Positions 27,429-36,310 of a stretch of 61,913 nucleotides of DNA are shown here, piece by piece. The DNA lies in the NCBI RefSeq assembly GCF_001039355.2, contig NW_019775705.1, positions 7,051 through 68,963 of the forward strand, in the 5' to 3' direction. The translations under genes and the position numbers were made by a program. Positions within the stretch are counted from its first letter, which is position 1. Every line of letters begins with the position of its first letter. This DNA comes from Lingula anatina. Lineage: Eukaryota; Brachiopoda; Lingulata; Lingulida; Lingulidae. The notes under the pieces are model-generated. The model was not told the origin of the DNA and made no database searches. It saw nothing but the letters and a program-made list of their open reading frames with translations.

Positions 27429-30400
27429 GTGAGACCTAATATTTATGATTTTGTATGTTGAAGAAAAAAATTATTTTAAGATATAATCTAGGATCAAATT
27501 AATGACATTCAGTGTGCAAATGTATACCTGCAAGTGTTTGTTTTTTATGAGTGCACTTATGTTTCAGGTAAAAAACAAACAGGCTGCTGTGTGTTGTTAA
27601 TTATAATTATATACAGAATTAATATAAGAAATGTACACACAAAATACAGGCATAATTACAATACAATACCCCAAATGCTATGCTGTCTGTGAATAATGTG
27701 AAATTTCCAGTCTTCTTGCATCTTACCTTTTAGGATTCCGAGGACTATGAGCGTGAACTGCGAAAGTGCCACACACGAGCAGCGGAGAGGATTCTCCATG
27801 GTTGCCTTCAGAATGGAGGCCTGTATGTGAAGCTAGGACAGGGAATGGTGTCTATGAACCATATACTTCCCAAAGAATATGTAGGAGTCCTGGAAGTGCT
27901 GCAGGATAAGGCTCTGAAGAGGAGACCACATGAGGTAAGTATAAGACCCCATTCCCAGACCTAGCAGGTTCGATCTCTCAGAATCGACCTAACTCCAAGG
28001 GAATTCTCGCTAAATTGTATTCAGATTAAGCAGCTTAGATGCCTGGTACACCTACTGAAGCTGCTTAACAATAATTAATTACCCTCTAAAAGCTTCAGAA
28101 AGTGTGCCAGAAATCAGAGACTCTTAAGCAGGATTGATCTAGATATGGGAATGGGGTCTATGAGTCAGGAGCACTTCTCACAACGCATCAAAAGTCAACT
28201 TTGAGATTAAGTTTGTAGTGGTTTCATAGTCAAAAACGTCAGTTAACTATCACAAAGTTAGTCCAACTACTGCTGCTAACATGCTGTGGACCCATAATGT
28301 TTGATTTAATATATATATATGCACATCTTGGATATAGATTGACCAGTTATTTATGGAGGACTTTGGGAAGACTCCCCAGGAGATGTTCAAGGAGTTTGAT
28401 CCAGAGGCCATTGCAGCAGCCAGTCTCGCCCAGGTCCATAAAGCAGTCACACATGAGGGTGACACAGTGGCCGTTAAGGTTGGTAGTCGACAAAAGTGTG
28501 TAACTTTAAGTCTTTGCCAGATTAAGCTTCATCTAGTTAACATGTTTGCTGCTTGGAGGCAAAAGATATCACTTAATGAACATTTAAATGTCACAGTTAA
28601 AGGTTCAGTATATAACCAAATTAAGGGTTTACTGTATGGAGGCAAAAGAGTTCAGTTGGTGAACTTTTTTACATTTAATGAAAAAGTTCATTAAATTATA
28701 GCAGTTTTATCATGGAAATTATCTTAAAAGCTGTGTGACAATTTCAATAAAAGATGGGCAGTCATTAATATTAATGTTTTGTCATTGTTCCAGGTTCAGT
28801 ATATAGACCTAAGAGACAGGTTTGCAGGAGATATCAGGACTTGTGAGATTTTATTGGATATAGTGGGATGGATGCATCCAAAGTTTGCCTTCAAGTGGGT
28901 TTTGCAGGTAAGTCAGATTTGGTATGTACTCTCTTTAATTAGATACCGTTACCATATTGCTTTGTAAAATTTTTTTTTTTTTTTTTTTTCAAATTAATCA
29001 AAAACAAATTTTTTTTGGTTTTTTTTTAATATTAGCGTAAACCAATTTCTGGTTAATTAATGTAACAGTAAGCATCTCTTTGTTCTCATGCATATACATC
29101 CATCCCCACATATTGAAAAAAAAGTTATACATAAAGGCTGGTTTCACCTTATAGTATAAAAATCTCTGACTGAATATTTATATTTTAGTCATATATTAAA
29201 AACAATATTCCAGGACTTAAAAGGTACGCTTGCCAAAGAACTGGACTTTGAAAATGAGGGATGGAACAGTGAGAGATGTGCTCAAGACTTGCGTCACCTT
29301 CACTATATCTACGTACCCAAAGTTGATTGGGATAAAACAACTAAGGTATCACTGTAACAGTCCAATATAATATAATAATATAATATATAATTTTTTTTAG
29401 TTTTTTTAAGATTAGGCAATAAACTAGATCATTATCAACTTGTCAGAAATGTTATATTTGGTTACTTTGAATCTGATTCAATGAAATAACTTGCCAATAG
29501 GTTGTTAATATGTTGTCTAGCCAGGGCTTGTGAAAAAAAAAGCTATCAGTTTAAAGATTTTATTTGTTAATTTATCATATTTAATCTACCAATAGCTTAA
29601 ACAGAAATTTCACTTGAATGCTGTCAGTTTTTTTCACACATTGGTCTTACATGTCTATATTAATGATAAAAACTAAACTAATATTTTGTTTATCTGTTGA
29701 AATAGTTGAAAAAAAATGGTATTCATGTTTCTTTGCATTATGTTACTGGTAACTTTCTATATCCTCAGAGAGTTTTAACCACAGAGTTCATTGATGGCTG
29801 TAAAATAAGTAATATGCAAGCAATAAAGGATATGAACATCTCACTAAAAGATGTAAGTATAATATATGAGTCCTAAAAATAAAACCAAGGTTTTTTTATG
29901 TGAAGTCATAATTTGAAATACAGATTACCCAAGCAGCCTGTGTGATAAATTTACTATATATTCAGGGCATGTCCTATTCCTTGTATTTTTTCAGAGATAA
30001 GTGTACAATTATTTTGTAAGTGTATTCTTTTTGCTATTTCCCAACTGACTCATTAGACTATAGAAGAAAAGAAAGGGAATTCGATATTATGCTGAAAAAT
30101 ACTGATTTTTAAGCAAAACCTTTATCTTTACACTTATTTACATACTTCACTAGTAACATATCCCTAAGTGGTGTAAGCACAACTTTCTCTGCCACTTTAC
30201 AGGTAGACTACAAGCTAGTGCAGTGTTTTGCTGATCAAATCTTCCTCTCTGGTTTTGTACATGCGGACCCACATCCAGGAAACAGTAAGTGGGTGTGCAT
30301 GCATATGTTTGTATGTGCTCAGGTTCACGTGTGTATATATGTGTGTGTGTGTACAGGCATGTGTGTGAGTGATCATGCATTTGTGAGGGCATTTATGTGT

Positions 30401-33400
30401 GCACATGTGGGTGGATGCATTTGTATGAAGAATATGGATTTTTCATGTTTTGGGAATGAGAGAGAGTGGATAAATGCATCTGAGTGCCAAGTGGATGAGA
30501 GAGAGAGATATATATATAGAGAGAGAGAGTGGAAATTGGCCAATGTGTATGTGGATATCAAGGGGATATGTGGTAGCCAGGGCAGAGTTGGTACTATTGG
30601 ACCCTGTACTATATAATACGTTTGCAAGTTTTCAGGATTATGCCTGATTTCACAATTTTCAGTCTTCATTTTGATAGTTTTTTTCACATGATCTAAGTGC
30701 ACTGAGAAATGGCAAACTACATTTTCAGGATAATCAATTTTTACAATTTTCACCCATGCATTTGTTATTATTATATTTTAGTATTTATAAGGAAGGGTCG
30801 TGATGGCAAGGCAGAGCTGGTACTGTTGGACCATGGACTATATGAGTATCTGCATCCTAAGGACAGGGTAGCTCTCAGTCACCTCTACAAGGCTATAGTG
30901 CTCAAAGATGAAGAAAACATGAAGTATTACTCTGAGCAACTTTCAGTTAAAGGTATTTTACTTATTAATTTTCATGTAATTGGACCAGAGTTTTAATTCA
31001 GACATATATGTATCATCTTTTTCATAAACAGGGATGCTAGTCTTCCGGTTTTTACCGGAATTCCGGTTTTTTGCGTCCAGTTATAAAATTTTCTGGTACT
31101 ATATTTTGTTCCGGAATTCTCGTTTTTAACGTGGTCGCGGACTGGACGAACGATGCGTCAGAGGAACGTCGCATTTCAACCATTGCGACAGAGCTGCGTT
31201 TCAACACAATATCTAGTCACAACCGTAGCACGTGATTTATTTATGGCGCTTGATTGGTTGGAAATGTAGGCTTTAATGTCGGCACCCATGTGGAAAGTTT
31301 TGACACCGCGTGCGCGGAATTTTGAACTAAACCAAACTAAATGGATTTCGCGGAGAGGGGAACAGACGATATTAGAAACATCGACATTACTGTCAAAAAT
31401 AGATTTAGTTGGAGTTTTAGAAACTTTGATTAATGAGACTGCAGTTGGAGCCCCATTGTTGCTTGGGCATTACCACGAAAGCCATTACCAATCTTTGAAA
31501 ATGATAAATGAAAGGGATTAACATTTAGTGACTATCATTATCATGCTGGTGATTATCAAGCTTACGTGAGGGATCATTACTGTCTACTATGGGTGGTAGG
31601 TGTTTATGTACTGATGGCACTTCCATCTTGTCAATGTCAAGATTATCCTTGGAAACAACTGTTGAAAATTACCATGAAGTTGTGATGACATATATTGCAA
31701 TATATTTATTAAATAAAATTTGAAATATAGTAATTGTTTCATAATCAATTTGTACCCCCCCCCCGGTCTTTGCCAAAAAAAAGTTCAGGTTTTCTTTCCG
31801 GACCCCACTAGCATCCCTGCATAAAGTTTTTTTAAAGTTCTGCAAACAAATTGTTTTAAATAAAGATATGTGGTTTTATCAAGCCTAATTTGAATATGTA
31901 TGGATATATTTAAATGTTGATCCCTGATCCTGCATCCACATTAAGTTTTCTAGAGTATAACTAATGTTCGAGTATAATTGTACCCCAGAGTAAAACAGGC
32001 TTGATTTTACACATATACCATATGTCCCAAAGTAGTTGACTTAACCGCTATTCTCCCAGAGTATTACTGGTTTGACTTAACAGATATACTCTAAGCCCCA
32101 GATTGTAACTCTTTTAACATGACAAGTAAACTCTACGCCCTGGAGTATTACTGGTTTAACATGACACATATACTCTATGTCCCAGTTTTTCTGGTTTGAC
32201 TTAACAGATATACTCTATGCCCCAGATTGTAACTGGTTTAACATGACAAGTAAACTCTACGCCCTGGAGTATTACTGGTTTAACATGACACATATACTCT
32301 ATGTCCCAGAGTATTACTGGTTTGACTTGACACATAAACTCTATGTCCCAGAGTATTACTGGTGTAACTTGACACATAAACTCTATGTCCCAGAGTATTA
32401 CTGGTTTGCCTGTATGCTGGTACAGAGACTGGTGCCTCTGCCAAGCAAGTTAAAGCTGAGGGTGACCCACTATACCAGGAAAGAGTGGAAACAACTGCCA
32501 GAAGAGGAGAAAGAGAGACTGCGAGCCATTGCCAAGGGCGTACATGATGACATTTTGCAGATATTCCATGACATGCCTCACTCTTTGTGGTTTATATTTC
32601 GGTAAGGGGTCCTGACCAATGGTGGTTTGCACCCGAGGACAGACGAGGTTTTGTTGGGATGTCATGACGATATGACAGGCACTGTAGTGATGGGACAGAA
32701 TGAGAGCTAGGTCTCCTGCTTCTGATACAGTTGTAGCAGTTTTCTGTGAGGGTCGTGAAGTCATGGCGGGGCAAAAGGAACTTGTGATGCTTGGGTCACT
32801 TTTATGGTTCTAGTGATAGCTAGACCTGAGTGATCAGATTGAGAACTGCCTCCATTTAAACTGAATTGATAAACCCTTCGGGTATCCTTCCTAATTTGTT
32901 ATGAGATGGATAATATAGGAAAATTGAATCTCATGCCAATTCCAATTTCCTTAACTGGAAACAAGATTTTATAATAAATAATCTCAACATCTGGTCAAAG
33001 GTCTACATCATGGAATCCCCAAAGGCTTCATTGAGAATATATGAGCAATACTTATCAATACCAGTATAGTGAAACCTTTCACTTTTCAGACCATAACCTA
33101 TTTTGTGAAATCCTGGTCCAACGCCCTGTGAAACGCAACACATTTTTCCTGCCCAGTAAAATGACCGAGGAAGATGTGCGCTACATGCAGAACATGGCCA
33201 AAGATCACTTTGATCAAGTCATGGCCGTCCTCCGTGACATGCCGAGGTGTATGTTACTAATGATCAGGTGGGGGCTTAAATTATATTAACGCCTTTGATA
33301 GACTCGTTTATGCCCAGTGTTATTGCATTTACGCCCTAACAAGAAAGTTTTTTTTTTTGCTGATTCACCCTGTATTTTGCTTTTGGTCTGTAAATGGCTA

Positions 33401-36310
33401 AAATTTTAAAGTTAAAAGATGGCAACATATAATATCTCCAATAAAATGCTCACTCTTTTTTTGTCCTCGAAGATTTGCTTGCTTTGTCTTTTGTTATCAT
33501 TTGGCAGCTGCTTCGCTCTTCGTTTTTTGCCTCATTTATTTTCTACTGCAACTGAATTCCCATAATGTTCATTTAGGAATTAGTTCTCTTAGATGTGCTG
33601 TAAAACATGTTTGAAGGAGCTTTAGCTCAATTATGTTCTGATGGAATCACTTAAGCTCTAAGTTTGTAAAGACAAATTGTGTGCTTTTTATTACCAGGAT
33701 TTCACTTTCATTTATTTATTTATTTATATTAATAATAGGATTTACTTAATTGTGCTCAGCTGATAAATAATCAGTCACTACTGATTAACCTAGGAATGAT
33801 AATAAATTTTCAGTTATGTTCCCTATAAACGGGGCGGGTGGGGGGGGGGGGGATGGCTTATTTGCAGCTCTGTCCTGTTTCTCTCATTCTGTCCCATGTG
33901 CTGTGCTTTCAGCCTGTCAAGCACTCGCTTTCAATGTTGTATATCACAGAATATGGTAAAAATTGACAAATTAAAAGACTTTTTACTTAAATAACTGACT
34001 GATTAGTTGGCAGTCTTTCAACATGCATATTTAATACCAGGGAGCCTTCACCTCTTGTATGGGGAATCTCCCAATTAGTTTAAATTTATATTCTCTTATA
34101 TTCATTATCTTGATGTCACCTGTGCCATTTCTCAAAATGTATTTATTTTTTCATCAACTTTGTTTCAGAAACTTGAACACGATACGAGCTATCAACCGTA
34201 TCCATGGGCACCCAGTGGACAGATATACTATTATGGCAAGGAGGTAATGTTGTGCCAGGTTTTTATACACTCTAAGGTCACATTGTGAGGGGGTAATTAA
34301 CTGTTGTTTAGCAGCTTCAGTAGGTGTGCAAGACATCTAAGCCTCTTAAAATGAATGTAATTTAGCGAGAAACCCCTCGGAAGATGGATTGATCCTGTTA
34401 GATCGATCTAGGTATGGGAATGGGGACTCAGGGCACATTCAGAACAATTAGATCCGTGATCGAAGAGCGCATTCAGAACAGCAGACTAACAGATCCGTGG
34501 ATCAAATATGGCTGACCCACTTGAATGCTTGTTGTTTAATCCCTGTGGGGAATCTATCCAGTGTCTGATTGGAGAATTAAGCCTCAAGCTTTTAAGCTTG
34601 CTGCATAATCCTAATAGATTCCCTGCCAGGTTTATGTGGCAAGCTTTCAAATGGGCGGGCCATATTTGATTTGTGGATCTGTTTGTCTGCGGATCAACTT
34701 TGGTTGTTAATGCGGCCTTAATAAGACTAATTGTATCAGTGTGCTATCATATGAGCACATACCAGGTCAAAGAAATAGTATACTGTCATTTGTCTAAAAC
34801 CATACAAGTTTTTTTCCCCAATAGAAACTTTTAGAAGAGGTACAGAAAGTGTGTGTATTAGTAATGTTATTCAGTATTTCTTATATGTGCTTTATGAGCT
34901 GCCATTAGACAGTGAATATTATAGTCCAATGTTACATTATTTAATAAAGTTATTCATAAAATATTTCCAGTGCTATAAAGGGCTGCCATAATGACAGTGA
35001 ATATTATAGTCCAATGTTATATTATGTGTATCAGTAAGCCAGGGCTTTTCCCAGTATGGGGGTGCAGGCCGTTCAAAATTACCACCTGTAATTTCCAACA
35101 AAATTTCAGCGGAGTCCAAGTATGCCTAAAGCTGTCATATTTCCAAAAATTCCATTAGCCATCTTCGAAAATATAGGTCGTCCGGTGATGCTGGCGGCCA
35201 TACAAATGACAGCTGGAAGGTTTGCTGGGAAAACCCTTTAGTAAAGTCATTCAGAATAATATTTCCAGTGCTGTAAAGGCCAATGTTATATTATATGTAT
35301 TAGTAAAGTTATTCTATGTACATTCAATACATATATTCAATATAATATAATATTTTCAGTGCTATCAAGGGCTGCCATGTGTCCGAGGGACAGAGGATAG
35401 GACTGCTGGGGACAGTCAGGACCCTGTGGGAGAGATGTGTGCTGGATTACAGCTTATTGTGAGTTGGAGTCATGTTGGAAAAATGTACATGTGATGCTGA
35501 CAGCCTTCCACAATAATATTCTCTTCTGGCATGTATTTAGACATTTCATTGCCATTCCATTTGGTGGACTTTCAGTTAAGATCAAGAGATGAAATGCCAT
35601 GAAGATTGTACAGTTAAATTAGAAAGTCATAAGTATGATTAGTATTAATTTTGTTGGTTCTTATGGGATATGAAAAGATGTATGTACAGAGAGAAGGGTA
35701 CAGATAATAGGAAGGGAAAAACAGTGTGGAATAGCCCATGGAGATTTTGCTTAAAATACCAGGAGGCATTACTTTATTATTATTATTATTATATTTAATT
35801 TATTCAAAAATCGTATGTTTGTTTGATCTGTGGTTGTTTCACCTTTTTTGTGGTAATTTCAGGTCAGAGCGCTTTAAGTTTTGGATCATCGTGAAATACA
35901 TCCAAGTGATGCATTACCTCGGAAAGATACCTGATGTGATGACCATGATCCAGGAACAGGAAAGAAAGTGAGCAGTTTCTTTATTAAGTTGTGAACTCGC
36001 ATCTCAAACTGGTTTACATATATTGTTTACATATATCTTCAGACACAGCATGTGTCAGTATATTTGCCAGCTTTGCTGTATAGTTTATTTTGGTAAACAT
36101 CCCCATTACGGTGCAATTCAGTCATTCAGATATTAAGTATTACTGCTCAGCTTCCAGGTATTTATCTGAACATTATAATATAATACATTTTTTTATGATT
36201 TAGAAAAAAATTTATATTAAAACTAGCTTGTAATATAATACTCCTTGATATTTCAGGTCTGTTTTGGTCTTTCATATTTAATTAATATTTTCAGGTATGA
36301 GAGATTATGA
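25595..36310 (+). CDS. ADCK5: ADCK5-like mitochondrial UbiB-family kinase (complete gene)
   Basis: Exons: 25595-25693, 26796-27025, 27362-27428, 27734-27934, 28338-28478, 28794-28907, 29214-29345, 29769-29852, 30203-30284, 30782-30952, then either 32394-32601 or 33090-33267, then 34169-34243, 35360-35458, 35863-35967, 36295-36310. Phases agree throughout. The coding length is 1794 nt (597 aa) with the second alternative exon and 1824 nt (607 aa) with the first, close to mammalian ADCK5 (about 580 aa). Diagnostic UbiB/ABC1 motifs are KLGQ in the KxGQ loop, the Ala-rich [27 protein letters not shown], the catalytic HADPHPGN and LLDHGLY in place of DFG. VEGFGRF near the N-terminus and [10 protein letters not shown] favour ADCK5 over ADCK1. 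Known for the family: atypical mitochondrial kinase or ATPase. The ADCK5 substrate is not established. Confidence 0.93.
25960..26313 (+). mobile_element. 5'-truncated non-LTR retrotransposon tail in ADCK5 intron 1
   Basis: An open frame reads [19 protein letters not shown], then [19 protein letters not shown] and ICPSY, ending at a TAG. The Cys-x2-Cys ... Glu-x-His-Phe ... Cys pattern after a HNLAIEKGR-type motif is the standard C-terminus of LINE reverse-transcriptase polyproteins. The reverse transcriptase itself is absent, so this is a dead 5'-truncated insertion. The frame is still open, which suggests it is young. Confidence 0.8.
27734..30952 (+). CDS. ADCK5: ADCK5 kinase-core exons 4-10
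   Basis: Exons 27734-27934, 28338-28478, 28794-28907, 29214-29345, 29769-29852, 30203-30284 and 30782-30952 encode the UbiB-type core in order. The KxGQ segment ([16 protein letters not shown]) comes first, then [42 protein letters not shown], and [14 protein letters not shown]. Donors are mostly GTAAGT; exon 28338-28478 has a weaker GTTGGT donor. All known catalytic signatures of the family are present, so the protein is probably functional. Confidence 0.93.
27944..28159. mobile_element. Palindromic MITE family A, copy 3
   Basis: Starts AGACCCCATTCCCAGACCTA and ends GGGAATGGGGTCT, with AGCAGCTTAGATG and AGCTGCTTAAC arms inside. It begins ten bases past the donor of ADCK5 exon 27734-27934, so the intron sequence next to the splice site is transposon-derived. 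Confidence 0.75.
31029..31819. mobile_element. 791-bp nonautonomous TIR DNA transposon
   Basis: Ends are exact 13-bp inverted repeats (CAGGGATGCTAGT and ACTAGCATCCCTG), flanked on both sides by CATAAA (31023-31028 and 31820-31825), an apparent target-site duplication. CAGGG termini are hAT-like, although a six-base duplication is shorter than the usual eight. It contains an 81-codon ORF with no recognised similarity and no transposase. It is inserted in the ADCK5 intron before the alternative exons. Confidence 0.85.
32060..32393 (+). repeat. 42-bp minisatellite carrying repeated splice-acceptor motifs
   Basis: About eight units of roughly 42 bp resemble AGTATTACTGGTTTGACTTG followed by ACACATAAACTCTATGTCCCAG. 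Each unit ends in a C/T-containing stretch and, in most, CAG, then AGTATTAC, exactly the junction used at the start of the ADCK5 exon 32394-32601. Three units form a higher-order repeat of about 125 bp seen twice. The frame leading into the exon is open from 32177, with a 14-residue repeat such as [14 protein letters not shown]. Confidence 0.9.
32394..32601 (+). CDS. ADCK5: ADCK5 alternative exon 11a
   Basis: Encodes [18 protein letters not shown], then a Lys/Glu-rich segment, ending [14 protein letters not shown]. It aligns end to end with the next exon ([11 protein letters not shown] ... [14 protein letters not shown]) and has the same phases (starts phase 1, ends phase 2). It is 30 nt longer. 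It is the more diverged form relative to the ADCK5 family: the family Glu in LFAEML is Cys here, as in ADCK1-type proteins. The donor is GTAAGG. It cannot be joined to 33090-33267 because the junction reads CGA CCA TAA. Confidence 0.8.
33090..33267 (+). CDS. ADCK5: ADCK5 alternative exon 11b (canonical form)
   Basis: Encodes [19 protein letters not shown], then [20 protein letters not shown] and [14 protein letters not shown]. This closely matches the ADCK5 family pattern (LFAEMLMQRPV ... VMAVLRELPRPMLL). The acceptor is TTTTCAG and the donor GTGGGG. It starts in phase 1 and ends in phase 2, so it is interchangeable with 32394-32601. Confidence 0.9.
34169..36310 (+). CDS. ADCK5: ADCK5 C-terminal exons 12-15
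   Basis: Exon 34169-34243 encodes [20 protein letters not shown], a strongly conserved ADCK5 segment. Exon 35360-35458 encodes [15 protein letters not shown] to VLDYSLL. Exon 35863-35967 encodes [20 protein letters not shown]. The last exon (36295-36310) adds YERL and TGA. All introns here are phase 2. The terminal micro-exon is supported by its TTTTCAG acceptor and phase only. Confidence 0.85.
34270..34430. mobile_element. Palindromic MITE family A, copy 4 (truncated)
   Basis: Contains TTAGCAGCTTCAGTAGG, ACATCTAAGCC and GATCGATCTAGGTATGGGAA, matching the right arm of family A. The left arm is lost. It lies in the ADCK5 intron after exon 34169-34243, directly beside a family B copy. Confidence 0.65.
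34430..34720. mobile_element. Palindromic MITE family B, copy 3
   Basis: GCGCATTCAGAACAGCAGAC at the left matches, inverted, TGGTTGTTAATGCGGCCTTA at the right. Inner GGATCAAATATGGC and GCCATATTTGAT arms are conserved. The left end carries a partial duplication of CATTCAGAACA. It is longer than the other copies because of an expanded centre. Confidence 0.75.
34895..35359 (+). repeat. Degenerate repeat array duplicating an ADCK5 acceptor and exon start
   Basis: The sequence TATTTCCAGTGCTATAAAGG followed by GCTGCCAT occurs near 34966-34990. A diverged version (TATTTCCAGTGCTGTAAAGG) occurs near 35263-35283, and the true one is at the start of exon 35360-35458. Intervening copies of GACAGTGAATATTATAGTCC at about 34912 and 34993 show a tandem unit of about 80 bp. 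Confidence 0.75.

Noticed and set aside
31276-31521. 81-codon ORF as an ADCK5 exon
   Set aside because: It lies wholly inside the 791-bp transposon bounded by target duplications and does not match the kinase family.
25595-36310. Assignment as ADCK1
   Set aside because: The alternative exon 32394-32601 has an ADCK1-like FACML, but [17 protein letters not shown] and NLNTIRAIN with HPVDRY follow the ADCK5 pattern.
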